Source: an uncultured Centipeda sp. (lineage in GTDB: Bacteria > Bacillota > Negativicutes > Selenomonadales > Selenomonadaceae). From it: a DNA stretch of 12,338 bases. A program made the translations under genes and the position numbers. This document shows, one piece after another, positions 4,786 to 12,184 of this stretch; the first letter of the stretch is position 1, and each line of letters begins with the position of its first letter. The stretch lies in contig CALALM010000080.1 in the NCBI GenBank assembly GCA_937925565.1, positions 1 to 12,338 on the forward strand. Reading direction: 5' to 3'. The notes beneath the pieces were generated by a model that saw nothing but the letters and a program-made list of their open reading frames with translations, was not told where the DNA came from and did not search any database.

Positions 4786-6759
4786 TTAGAGCTTGAACTT
4801 GTTCGTGGTGTTCTGGAGGTCGGTCGCGAGCATGGCGAGCGACTGGGAGGCGGAGGCGATCTCCTCGCTTGAGGCGGACTGTGACTGGGACGAGGAGGAG
4901 ATGTCCTGCATATGGTCTGCGGTCTTCTCCGTGATCTCGTTGACCATCGTCGCGGACTGAACGATCAGCTCCGTTCCCTGCTTGACGGTCTGCATGGAGC
5001 TGTTGATGTCTGCCATCTGCTCCTTGATCTCATCGACCATGCGCATGATTCTCTCGAACTGGATGCCGACCTCGTGGATGGCGGCTGCGCCCTCATGCAC
5101 CTCGGTGGTGCCGTTCTGCATGGCGGTGACGGCGCGCGTGGTGTCGTGCTGGACGCCCGCAATGCGCTCCTTGATCTGGTCGGTTGCCTCGCGCGCCTGC
5201 TCGGCGAGCTTGCGAACCTCCTCGGCGACGACGGCAAAACCGCGCCCCGTCTCGCCCGCGCGTGCCGCCTCGATGGCGGCGTTGAGGGCGAGGAGGTTGG
5301 TCTGTTCGGCGATGGCGGAGATGGTCTCGACGATCTCACCGATCTGCTTGGAGCTCTCGCCGAGTTTTTCGACAACCTCGGCGGAGCGCAGGACGCTCTG
5401 CTCGATGCCCGTTATCTTCTGCATTGCCTCATTCATGAGGCTTTCGCCCTTTGCCGCAGCCTGCGCAGTCTCTGCGGAGTTGTCCGCGACGCGTGCCGCC
5501 TTCTCTGTGGCACGCTCGATGTCGTCGGAGACGACGCCGATGTTCTTCTTTGCGCCGGCAAGGCTCTCAAGCTGTGCGTCTGTGCCGTCGGCGACGCGCG
5601 CGACGGTGCCCGCAATCTCGGTGGCGGACTCCGCCATCTGGTGCGCACCTGCCGTGAGCTGCTCGGAGGCGGCGGCGAGCTGTTCGGCGGTGCCTGCGAC
5701 CTGACGGATGACATCGCGGATGCTCTTCATCATGGTGTTGAAGTTTGCTGCGAGCTGCCCGAATTCGTCCTGTGATGTGACAGGGATGTCGGGGAGGTTG
5801 AGCTCGCCCTGCGCGAGTGCGCCGATATGATTCATGAGGTTCCCGGTCGCGCCCGTAATGTTCGCGGCAAAACGCAGGAGGGCGATGATGATCCCCGCGA
5901 CGAGCAGGATGCCGAGGATGGTGAGTCCCGTGTAGGTGACTTTGAGCGCCGCGAGCTGGGCGAATGCGATGCTCTCGGGGACGGCAATGCCGACGATCCA
6001 GCCGGAGGAGGGCACGGTCGCATAGGCGATGATCTGCTGCTCGCCGTCCTTTTCCGTGGCGAAGTAGCCGTTCTTGTTCTCGCGCATCTCGGGCAGATGC
6101 TCCCTGAGTACGGGATTTTCATCTGCCCTGTGCATTGCCAGACCCTCGGTGGAGGCGATGATGAGCCCGCTCGGGTCGACGATGATGCCCGCGCCCTCAC
6201 CGTGGTATTTCAGATGGGCGACGCGCTCACCGAGGGTGTCGAGCGTGAGGTCGGAGCAGACCGCACCGGCAAAGGCACCGTTCTTGTGGTAGTAGGGGGC
6301 GGCGACGGAGACGACCATCTTCTTCGACACGGCGTCCTGATAGGCTTCGGTGAAGAGCGGCTTGCCCGCCGCCTTCGCCTTCTTGTACCAGTCGCGCCCG
6401 CGCGGGTCGATCGCCGAGAGGTCCCCGTCGTTCCAACTGATGAAGCGTCCGTCCTCCGCGCCGTATGCGAGGTCGAGGACGTCCTTGTCGTTGGAGGCGA
6501 GACTCATCATCCCGCGATCCATTATGATGGGATTGCCGTCGTATGCCGCGAGGAGGTTTGCGGCACTCTTGGCCTGCTGTTCCTTCTGTATGAGCCAGCT
6601 GTTGAGATCGTGCGCCTCGACGTTCAGGAGTGCATTGATCTCCCCCGAGGTGCTCTCGATGAGAGCCTCCTGCGCCTTGTAGTAACCGATCCCACAGATC
6701 GCTGTCACGAGCAGTGCCATGAGCGTCCCCATCAGGAGCAGTTTCTGTTTAATGCTCAA
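4786..6759 (-). CDS. Methyl-accepting chemotaxis protein with dCACHE sensor
   Basis: A 657-residue transmembrane chemoreceptor. TM1 spans residues 8-26, a periplasmic double-CACHE domain about 30-270, TM2 about 277-298 and HAMP about 299-352. The cytoplasmic four-helix signalling domain reaches the C-terminus, with the conserved tip EQTNLLALNAAIEAARAGE (485-503). A Gln/Ser/Glu-rich stretch near 620-640 is a likely methylation region. In the sensor, R122, W124, Y125, Y140 and D170 have the spacing of the amino-acid-binding motif of PctA-type dCACHE domains (as I recall it), but the first tyrosine of that motif is I117. Amino acid sensing is thus plausible, not proven. The start is TTG at 6759, supported by AAGGAGAGAGG just upstream; no ATG fits that site. 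There is no C-terminal CheR-tethering pentapeptide. No other chemotaxis genes are nearby. Confidence 0.93.
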   Translation of the reverse strand: MSIKQKLLLMGTLMALLVTAICGIGYYKAQEALIESTSGEINALLNVEAHDLNSWLIQKEQQAKSAANLLAAYDGNPIIMDRGMMSLASNDKDVLDLAYGAEDGRFISWNDGDLSAIDPRGRDWYKKAKAAGKPLFTEAYQDAVSKKMVVSVAAPYYHKNGAFAGAVCSDLTLDTLGERVAHLKYHGEGAGIIVDPSGLIIASTEGLAMHRADENPVLREHLPEMRENKNGYFATEKDGEQQIIAYATVPSSGWIVGIAVPESIAFAQLAALKVTYTGLTILGILLVAGIIIALLRFAANITGATGNLMNHIGALAQGELNLPDIPVTSQDEFGQLAANFNTMMKSIRDVIRQVAGTAEQLAAASEQLTAGAHQMAESATEIAGTVARVADGTDAQLESLAGAKKNIGVVSDDIERATEKAARVADNSAETAQAAAKGESLMNEAMQKITGIEQSVLRSAEVVEKLGESSKQIGEIVETISAIAEQTNLLALNAAIEAARAGETGRGFAVVAEEVRKLAEQAREATDQIKERIAGVQHDTTRAVTAMQNGTTEVHEGAAAIHEVGIQFERIMRMVDEIKEQMADINSSMQTVKQGTELIVQSATMVNEITEKTADHMQDISSSSQSQSASSEEIASASQSLAMLATDLQNTTNKFKL

Positions 6760-6798
6760 AATCCTCTCTCCTTTTCATAAATTCTATAGATATTTTCA

Positions 6799-6827
6799 AT
6801 TCTATACTGTTTTCAGGAAGGAATCAA
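6799..6827 (-). promoter_or_regulatory. Candidate promoter of the chemoreceptor gene
   Basis: On the minus strand TTGATT (6827-6822), a 17-bp spacer and TAGAAT (6804-6799) match sigma-70 hexamers at four and five of six positions. The leader would be about 30 bases. No sigma-28 type motif was seen. Confidence 0.45.
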
Positions 6828-6894
6828 GATGTTTTATCAAATCTCATCGGAGGAACCTCCCCCGTATACAGCAAAGATTTTGAACAAAGGATGA

Positions 6895-6923
6895 TTGCGT
6901 GCAGCGAAAAGATGTGATAGGAT
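6895..6923 (+). promoter_or_regulatory. Candidate extended -10 promoter of yhdT-panF
   Basis: TTGCGT (6895-6900), a 17-bp spacer and TAGGAT (6918-6923), with TG at 6915-6916 giving an extended -10. Predicted start is near 6930, leaving about 65 bases of leader before the ATG at 6996. Confidence 0.45.
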
Positions 6924-6960
6924 AGGTCGGTATTTGCAAAGAAGTCGCGGAGAGTCTTGT

Positions 6961-6990
6961 ACCTCCGACGGCGAAAACTCTATAGGAGGT
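6961..6990 (+). promoter_or_regulatory. Ribosome-binding-site-sequestering pairing upstream of yhdT
   Basis: ACCTCC (6961-6966) is perfectly complementary to GGAGGT (6985-6990), which contains the Shine-Dalgarno of yhdT. The 18-base loop is long, so the stem is only moderately stable. If it forms it would occlude translation of yhdT and, through the ATGA overlap, reduce panF as well. Confidence 0.35.
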
Positions 6991-6995
6991 TCATC

Positions 6996-7256
6996 ATGCA
7001 GGATGAAAAGAAGGCGGCGGACGCCATCGCCCGTGAGGCGAGGCGTACCGCTGCGGCAGGTGTTCTCTTTGCCGTGCTCTGGACGGTGCTCGGCTTCGGT
7101 CTCGCCGAGGTCGATGTGACCGTGGCGGGCTTCCCGCTCTGGGCGGTCACGTCGAGTGTCGGCGTGCTCCTCGTGGGCGCTCTGCTCGCCCTGTACCTCG
7201 CGTGCACGGCGGAGGATATTCCCCTCGATGCGCGCGGAGAGGGGGCGGAGCGATGA
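6996..7256 (+). CDS. yhdT: YhdT family small membrane protein (DUF997), PanF partner
   Basis: The 86-residue protein has two membrane spans (about 20-38 and 47-69) between a charged N-terminus (MQDEKKAADAIAREARR) and a C-terminal tail with EDIPLDA, which matches the DIPLE signature of E. coli YhdT. Family members are encoded directly before panF and are annotated as the small subunit of the sodium/pantothenate symporter; their exact role is unproven. The ATG at 6996 has GGAGG (6985-6989) 6 bases upstream. Its stop overlaps the panF start by four bases (ATGA, 7253-7256), so the two are translationally coupled. Confidence 0.88.
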   Translation: MQDEKKAADAIAREARRTAAAGVLFAVLWTVLGFGLAEVDVTVAGFPLWAVTSSVGVLLVGALLALYLACTAEDIPLDARGEGAER

Positions 7257-8701
7257 ACGGCAATCTCATGGTGCTCCTGCCGCTGCTCGGCTTTATGGCG
7301 GCAATGCTGGCACTCGGTGTCTATGTGCGGCGGCAGAGTCACGCGGGCGGGTTCCTCGCGGGGTACTTCGTCGGCGGGCAGACGCTCGGCGCGTTCGTGC
7401 TCGCGATGACGATGGTCGCCACCTACAGCTCCGTCAGCTCGTTCGTCGGCGGGCCCGGCATGGCGTACGAGATCGGCTTCGGCTGGATCTACATGGCGGT
7501 CATTCAGACCATGACGATCTTCCTCGTGCTCGGCATCTTCGGCAAGAAGGTTGCGCGGCTCGCGCGGCGCATTCACGCCGTCACGATTGTCGATATCATC
7601 CGCTGCCGTTATCAGTCGGACGCGCTTGCGGCACTTGCGGCGTTTGCCATTGTGATTTTCTTTGCCGCGTCGATGGTCGCGCAGTTTGTCGGCGGGGCGC
7701 AGCTCTTTGCCGCCGTCACGGGCTACAGCTATGAACTCGGACTGGTGCTCTTCGGAATCGTGGTTGTTGTCTATACGTCGATCGGCGGATTTCGTGCTGT
7801 CGCATTGACAGATACCTGCTGTGCGATTGTGATGATGCTCGGCATTGTTCTGCTCTTTTACTATGTGATCGAGGCGGGGGGAGGGCTCGCGGCGATCCTC
7901 GCTGAACTGCGCAGTGTACATCCCGAGATGCTGACACCGACGGCGGCGGGGCGCATGCCCGTCTCGCTCTACATCTCGCAGTGGCTGCTTGTGGGCGCGC
8001 TCACGATTGCGCTGCCGCAGTCCGTTGTGCGCGGGATCAGCTATCGGAGCAGCCGCGATATGCACCGCGCCATGATCATCGGGACGGTCGTCATTGCCTT
8101 TATGAATATTGCCGTGAACCTCGTGGGGGTACTCGGGCGCGGCGTGCTCGGTGTGGATGCAAAGGCGCTCGGGGGCGTGGACGCTGTCATTCCTCAGCTG
8201 ATGGCGCAGGTGATGCCACCCGAACTCTTGGGCCTCGCGATCATCGGACCGCTCGCGGCGTCGATCTCGACGATCTCCGGCGTGCTCATTGTCGCCTCGT
8301 CGGCGGTGGTCAAGGATGTCTACCTCCACCATCAGCAGCAGCGCGGCAGATTCGTTCCCGAGCAGACATTGCGCCGTCTTTCAATGGGTGTGACCGCCGC
8401 GCTGGGGATCATCGTATTCGTGCTCGCCGTCGCGCCGCCGTCCCTCATCTGGCTCATCAATATGTTCGCGTTCGGCGGACTTGAGACGGCGTTCTTCTGG
8501 GTCCTTGTCTTTGGACTCTTCACCACATGGGCGCGGCGCACGGGCGCACTCGCTGCAATGGGCGGCGGCACCGTCATCTACTGCACGGCGATGGTGGCGG
8601 GATTTAAGCCCCTCGGGCTGCATCCGATCGCTGTCGGCATCACCGCCTCCTTGGTCCTCTTCCTCGCGGGGTGTTGGTGGGAGCAGCGCAGAGAGACTTG
8701 A
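7253..8701 (+). CDS. panF: Sodium/pantothenate symporter
   Basis: The 482-residue protein, against 483 in E. coli PanF, belongs to the sodium:solute symporter family (LeuT fold, about 13 helices). It imports pantothenate with Na+ across the inner membrane for coenzyme A synthesis. Diagnostic blocks agree with PanF: ATYSSVSSFVGGPGMAYE near residues 57-74, GKKVARLARRIHAVT, VAQFVGGAQL, YTSIGGFRAV, RGISYRSSRDMHRAMIIGT, SISTISGVL and NMFAFGGLETAFFW. The start at 7253 overlaps the yhdT stop and gives the family length; an earlier in-frame start at 7202 lies inside yhdT. The TGA stop (8699-8701) is embedded in the TTGACA of the next promoter. Confidence 0.95.
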   Translation: MNGNLMVLLPLLGFMAAMLALGVYVRRQSHAGGFLAGYFVGGQTLGAFVLAMTMVATYSSVSSFVGGPGMAYEIGFGWIYMAVIQTMTIFLVLGIFGKKVARLARRIHAVTIVDIIRCRYQSDALAALAAFAIVIFFAASMVAQFVGGAQLFAAVTGYSYELGLVLFGIVVVVYTSIGGFRAVALTDTCCAIVMMLGIVLLFYYVIEAGGGLAAILAELRSVHPEMLTPTAAGRMPVSLYISQWLLVGALTIALPQSVVRGISYRSSRDMHRAMIIGTVVIAFMNIAVNLVGVLGRGVLGVDAKALGGVDAVIPQLMAQVMPPELLGLAIIGPLAASISTISGVLIVASSAVVKDVYLHHQQQRGRFVPEQTLRRLSMGVTAALGIIVFVLAVAPPSLIWLINMFAFGGLETAFFWVLVFGLFTTWARRTGALAAMGGGTVIYCTAMVAGFKPLGLHPIAVGITASLVLFLAGCWWEQRRET

Positions 8702-8726
8702 CAAGATTTTTCGCTGCGGGCATAAT
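8698..8726 (+). promoter_or_regulatory. Strong promoter overlapping the panF stop codon
   Basis: TTGACA (8698-8703, perfect), a 17-bp spacer and CATAAT (8721-8726, five of six). Transcription would start near 8733. The next plus-strand feature is an intrinsic terminator at 8808-8829 and there is no plus-strand gene beyond it, so the promoter appears to drive a small RNA. Confidence 0.7.
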
Positions 8727-8732
8727 AAAGAC

Positions 8733-8829
8733 ACAAAAGGGTGACTGACGAGTGGGTACGTCGGTCTCTCCCTAGAATTGAAATATTCTTGAAGAAGGAG
8801 CCGACGTGAACCGCGGACGGTTCTTTTTT
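8733..8829 (+). ncRNA. Putative free-standing small RNA, about 97 nt
   Basis: The start is inferred from the promoter at 8698-8726 and the end from the T-run at 8824-8829. The RNA can fold into a long irregular hairpin: ACGTCGG (8758-8764) with CCGACGT (8801-8807), CTCC (8768-8771) with GGAG (8797-8800) and AGAAT (8774-8778) with ATTCT (8785-8789). The terminator hairpin follows. I do not recognise the family and see no clear match to tmRNA, 6S, SRP RNA or a common riboswitch. A 22-codon GTG frame (8741-8809) fits inside but has no spaced ribosome binding site. It may act in trans. Confidence 0.55.
8808..8829 (+). terminator. Intrinsic terminator of the small RNA
   Basis: GAACCG (8808-8813), loop CGGA and CGGTTC (8818-8823), then six T residues (8824-8829). 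The T-run is on the plus-strand side only, so it is not an obvious terminator for the converging minus-strand operon that ends at 8861. Confidence 0.85.
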
Positions 8830-8860
8830 CTGCCTATAATTTTTTCGTCTTTTTGTTTGC

Positions 8861-10165
8861 CTATGACTCTTCAACAACAAGCGGAAGAAAGTATGCCTCC
8901 GTGCCCGCGATCGCGGCGGGGGAGAAGCGTGCGCCGACAGCGGAGGGCGTGTCAAAGAGCATGAAGCACGAGAGTGTCAGAAAGCCTTCGATTGTACCCG
9001 AGTCGACCGTATGGACGAAGTGGGGCTGACGGACGAAATCCTGATACATCGCGGTGCGGCTTGCGCGGCAGATGATCTCGTCCGCGTTGTCGGGCCGCTT
9101 CTCATGCACTGTCGCCGCGCGTTCCCCGCACTTCTCAACCAGGCGGACATTCTTTCCCTCGCGCCCCCAGATCTCCTTGCGGATGTATGTGCCGTCACGG
9201 AGCGCATCGAAATCCTCCTCGAAGTACGATGGTACGAGATAGCGCTCCACGAGTGCACACTCAGCGGGCGTAAAGAACTGTCCCGTCCGCGCGAGCGCAT
9301 AGACGAGCGCCATAAAGGACTTGTTCTGCAGGAGAATCGCCTCGGGCGGATTCATGAGTGTAAATTTTCCCTCCTTGTATAAATCCAGAAACATTGTCCC
9401 GAGCGGTTCCCCGTCTGCCGTTTGCTCGTCGATCAGAATCTCCATCGGGTGCAGTCGATAGTGTGCAGCCGCATATTCCTCGTCGGCGAGAAGAATGCCG
9501 TGCGCGTCAAGCTCCATCTCATAGAACGAGAGGAAGCGGATATCGCCGTGCGGCGTGCCTTCCTGCATTAGATGCAGGAGAAACAGCGTCGTTGCCAGAT
9601 CCTCGGGGTAGTCGTCAAAGCAGCTGAACACGAAGGGGCGGTGCGTGAGTGTACGGCAGCCGAGATTGGCGACGGGGGCGGCGAGACGGCTGTGGATGCG
9701 CGCGAGGAAATCCCGCAGCTGTGCCCGCATCCCTGCGTTCGGGTCGCACCGGCCGTGATACTCTGCCGCGACGCCGTTTGCATAGAACGATTCCACAATA
9801 AAACAGGGCGTATCCGCATTGATCTCGACCATGCGGATACGCCCTTTCGCATCGAGGACAAAGTCGAAGCGCGAGAGCCATGTCGGAAGCCCAAATGCAT
9901 TCGGAATGCGCAGGTAGGGGAGCAGCTCGCGCGGCAGATCCATCGCGCGAGCGAAATCGTCAGGCGCATTTTGCAGCACCTGCGCAGCCTTGCAGAAGAC
10001 GCGGAACAGCCCTGCCGATGCCGCGCGCATCTCGTCGTAGAACTCCTGCGGAAATGCCTGCACGGTATGCGTCGGGTAGCGGTCGGCATAGTCACCGTAT
10101 TGGATGTAGGTGAAGATCGTCGGATCAAGTGCGTCGATGTAGCTTTCTTTGGTCATGCGGTTCAC
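8861..10165 (-). CDS. Glutathionylspermidine synthase-like ATP-grasp ligase (YgiC/YjfC type)
   Basis: The 434-residue protein matches the C-terminal synthetase domain of glutathionylspermidine synthase and its stand-alone relatives E. coli YgiC and YjfC. Shared landmarks are the SRFDFVLD block (98-105), VEINADTP (113-120; E114, N116 and D118 are likely Mg/substrate residues), QNKS (280-283) and YIRKEIWGREGKNV (327-340; K330 is a likely ATP contact). ATP-grasp enzymes of this type form an amide bond through an acyl phosphate. The amidase domain of full GspS is absent, as in YgiC/YjfC, and the true substrates of the short forms are unknown. GTG at 10165 is chosen because GGGAGG (10175-10180) lies 9 bases upstream; the ATG at 10156 is 18 bases away. 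It is the last gene of a four-gene operon and starts 2 bases after the preceding stop. Confidence 0.88.
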   Translation of the reverse strand: MNRMTKESYIDALDPTIFTYIQYGDYADRYPTHTVQAFPQEFYDEMRAASAGLFRVFCKAAQVLQNAPDDFARAMDLPRELLPYLRIPNAFGLPTWLSRFDFVLDAKGRIRMVEINADTPCFIVESFYANGVAAEYHGRCDPNAGMRAQLRDFLARIHSRLAAPVANLGCRTLTHRPFVFSCFDDYPEDLATTLFLLHLMQEGTPHGDIRFLSFYEMELDAHGILLADEEYAAAHYRLHPMEILIDEQTADGEPLGTMFLDLYKEGKFTLMNPPEAILLQNKSFMALVYALARTGQFFTPAECALVERYLVPSYFEEDFDALRDGTYIRKEIWGREGKNVRLVEKCGERAATVHEKRPDNADEIICRASRTAMYQDFVRQPHFVHTVDSGTIEGFLTLSCFMLFDTPSAVGARFSPAAIAGTEAYFLPLVVEES

Positions 10166-10167
10166 AG

Positions 10168-10731
10168 TTATGATCCTCCCGAGGAGCGGATGCCCGCCTG
10201 CCCAAAGCCCGATCTGCGGCTCACTTCGCCCGACTTCCCGCTTTTCTTTTCGTTGTAGCTGCGCCCCGCATAGCCGTGATTTACCACATGTGTATGTGCG
10301 CCTGTGCCGGATACGGTATATTTTTTGGGAAGCGGCGAGAGCGGCGCGTTTGCGCGGTAGGTCATGTGCGCGAGGTCCATCGTGCCGCCCGCGTAGGAAA
10401 ATCCGTGAAATGCGAAATAGTTCGGTGCGAGGGGCGCGAGGAGGCTCGCCGTGCCGAAGAGCCAGACGAGATCGCCCGCGCCGTTGTGACGGAAGGTAAC
10501 GGCGGTGCTGTCATCGTAGAGTGCCGTCTCCGTCCCGTCACCGTTGTTGAGCAGGGTATAGCGGCGGTCATAGGCATCGGCAAGACGCGCCTCGCCTGCA
10601 TTCCACTCGGGATGTACAGCATCGGCGATGGAAAATGCGATGTCATGACGATAGACATACGCTGCACCGAGCGCCCCGACTGAGGCAAATGCAGCGGCGA
10701 GGATGGCGGCCTTGCGCCCCATGTTTTCCAT
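10168..10731 (-). CDS. Membrane-anchored protein with Gly/Ser-rich tail (unknown family)
   Basis: A 187-residue protein with an N-terminal hydrophobic anchor or uncleaved signal (about 7-27), then a soluble, probably extracytoplasmic domain. The tail from about 153 is basic and rich in Gly and Ser (NEKKSGKSGEVSRRSGFGQA, ending RSSGGS). I do not recognise the domain. It occupies the place held in E. coli by YjfM/YgiB (DUF1190) beside YjfC/YgiC, whose proteins also, as I recall, end in Ser/Gly/Phe-rich tails, so it may be the functional counterpart. GAGGAGG lies 6 bases before the ATG at 10731 and overlaps the stop region of the DUF350 gene. The ligase gene begins 2 bases after its stop. A role as acceptor for a ligase-added group is inference. 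Confidence 0.7.
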   Translation of the reverse strand: MENMGRKAAILAAAFASVGALGAAYVYRHDIAFSIADAVHPEWNAGEARLADAYDRRYTLLNNGDGTETALYDDSTAVTFRHNGAGDLVWLFGTASLLAPLAPNYFAFHGFSYAGGTMDLAHMTYRANAPLSPLPKKYTVSGTGAHTHVVNHGYAGRSYNEKKSGKSGEVSRRSGFGQAGIRSSGGS

Positions 10732-10742
10732 GCAGAGCCTCC

Positions 10743-11174
10743 TCAGTGCACCGCACCGCTGATGACCAGTGACAGCCCGACAAAGATTCCGAACACGAAG
10801 ATACCCGCTGCCGTATTGCCGCGTTTTATCTCCTCGGCGAGCGCATATTTGCGGTGCCATGCGTTGATGACAAAGAAGCCGATGATAAAGAAGAGGATGC
10901 CGGCAGCAGCGTAGACGGCACTTGCGATGACGCCCTGCACAAAGTCCAATGCCATTGCATCGGACGCGGGGGATATGATGACGGCGCGCAGGATCTCGCC
11001 GATGCCGATGAACGAGCCCGCCGAGAGCCACGCGACCGCGCGGTTGCCGCGCCGAATCTCCTCGGCGAAGTCGCCGGGGATGAAGAAGTCGATGACGATG
11101 TTGGACACGATCATGAGCAGGATGCCGAACGCGGCGTAGAATGCCGTGAGCATGAGTACGGATGGATCAATCAT
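10743..11174 (-). CDS. DUF350 family membrane protein (YjfL-like)
   Basis: A 143-residue protein with four predicted membrane spans (about 5-30, 46-68, 78-103 and 120-141) and an internal duplication typical of DUF350: AEEIRRGNRAVA in the first half and AEEIKRGNTAAG in the second. Each repeat has a hairpin of two spans with the charged EEIxRGN loop between. E. coli YjfL belongs to this family and sits beside YjfC. The molecular role is unknown; a channel or a membrane scaffold for the neighbouring ligase has been considered. The ATG at 11174 is 10 bases after the stop of the DUF4178 gene, whose TAG is part of the TAGGAG ribosome binding site. Confidence 0.88.
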   Translation of the reverse strand: MIDPSVLMLTAFYAAFGILLMIVSNIVIDFFIPGDFAEEIRRGNRAVAWLSAGSFIGIGEILRAVIISPASDAMALDFVQGVIASAVYAAAGILFFIIGFFVINAWHRKYALAEEIKRGNTAAGIFVFGIFVGLSLVISGAVH

Positions 11175-11184
11175 GTGTGTTCTC

Positions 11185-12156
11185 CTATTTTCCGTCGATG
11201 GTCACGCCCGCTCGTCCGCGCGTGTCGCCCGTGCGGACGAGTTCGGCGTAGCGGATGAGCGTATGACTTCGTCGGAGTTGGTCGGCGGCGGGGGCGAGGT
11301 CGGGGCTTGCCTGCGTCACAACGATGTGCACCGTGCCGTCTGCGGCACTCGTAACGTGTGCGGTCTCTGTCTGCGTGCGGATGATGAGCGGATGCGCTGC
11401 ATCGCTGAGATCCTCGTACGCATCCTGCACATTGCCGTCAACGCCTTCGATGAGATCCAGAGCGGCGATGCCTGCATCGACCTGCGCCGTGTAAACCCGT
11501 GCGCCGTCCTCCTCGCGCTGTTCCGTGTAGTAGGGCGCATCCGAGAGCCGTTCGTGCAGGGCGTAGGGCACGCCGACGAAGCTGCGAAACGAGTGCCAGC
11601 TGCGCGCATCGAGGTCGGTTGCACCGTCGATGAGGCTGAGGACACAGAAGACCCCAAAAATGATAGCGACATATCCAACGGCTTTGGAAAGTACCTGTTT
11701 CATAGCAAACGTAAGATTGCGCAGACGCGCGGCGGGGCCGGTCTCATCGGCGGAGATATCGGCGGCAGCGATCTTTCGCCCCGCAGAGCTGCTCTTCGTG
11801 CCGCTCCAATTCTCGACAAAGAACGTCTCCGTCCCGTCTGCGCTCTCGTACTGCTCGTATCTCGCCTCATCGCCAACCGAGGCGTCCGTATCACCCCACA
11901 CGCCCGTCACGACCTGCGTGCCGGAGTCGTGCAGACGGTAGCCGCGCGGCGGCTTGCTCCCCACCGCAGCGGTGGAGAGACTGCACGTAAGACCGCCGTC
12001 GGAGATACTCAGCCATGTGCGGGTATTGCCTTCCGTTGTGATAAGCCCGTACTCCGTCCACACATCGTCGGACGTTTTCTCCTTGTAGTGGATCTTCTCT
12101 GCGACGATATAGGCCTTCCCCTCGATTCGCAGCCCCGTCCAACAGTCGAAATCCAT
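11185..12156 (-). CDS. DUF4178-like membrane protein, first gene of the ligase operon
   Basis: The 323-residue protein starts with a domain of about 110 residues of DUF4178 type (LRIEGKAYIVAEKIHYKEKT, then WTEYGLITTEGNTRTWLS), a beta-rich fold often encoded with DUF350 and polyamine-linked genes. After a second stretch ending near 140, a single membrane span lies at about 155-175 (VLSKAVGYVAIIFGVFCVLS). A C-terminal domain (about 197-310) is of no family I recognise and may be extracytoplasmic. The ATG at 12156 has AGGAGGT (12163-12169) 6-7 bases upstream; the frame remains open to 12258 but has no better start. The left arm of the inverted-repeat element begins 28 bp upstream of the start codon, so the operon promoter lies within or beyond that element. 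Confidence 0.75.
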   Translation of the reverse strand: MDFDCWTGLRIEGKAYIVAEKIHYKEKTSDDVWTEYGLITTEGNTRTWLSISDGGLTCSLSTAAVGSKPPRGYRLHDSGTQVVTGVWGDTDASVGDEARYEQYESADGTETFFVENWSGTKSSSAGRKIAAADISADETGPAARLRNLTFAMKQVLSKAVGYVAIIFGVFCVLSLIDGATDLDARSWHSFRSFVGVPYALHERLSDAPYYTEQREEDGARVYTAQVDAGIAALDLIEGVDGNVQDAYEDLSDAAHPLIIRTQTETAHVTSAADGTVHIVVTQASPDLAPAADQLRRSHTLIRYAELVRTGDTRGRAGVTIDGK

Positions 12157-12184
12157 GCACTCACCTCCTTCCACGGTTCCTGAA

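Noticed and set aside
4912..6780. Long open frames on the plus strand opposite the chemoreceptor
   Set aside because: They are antisense frames produced by high-GC codon bias; they lack ribosome binding sites and their translations are low in complexity, while the minus strand encodes an unmistakable chemoreceptor.
6980..8332. A 450-codon minus-strand frame opposite yhdT-panF
   Set aside because: Translation is extremely rich in Arg, His, Asp and Glu with no recognisable domain; it is the complement of a membrane protein gene with strong codon bias.
8738..8772. Superficial likeness of the small RNA to a ZTP riboswitch (GTGACTG and GTGGG blocks)
   Set aside because: The second conserved riboswitch block (CCGCC-UGGGC type) is missing and no plus-strand gene follows.
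8741..8809. A 22-codon frame starting GTG inside the small RNA (VTDEWVRRSLPRIEI and onward)
   Set aside because: The only purine-rich run directly abuts the GTG, leaving no spacing for initiation; an open run of 22 codons is not rare by chance; the region is better explained by base pairing.
10732..11031. N-terminal extension of the Gly/Ser-tailed protein to 11031
   Set aside because: The extension overlaps the DUF350 gene, is rich in Arg, Cys and His, and has no ribosome binding site, while GAGGAGG stands 6 bases before the ATG at 10731.
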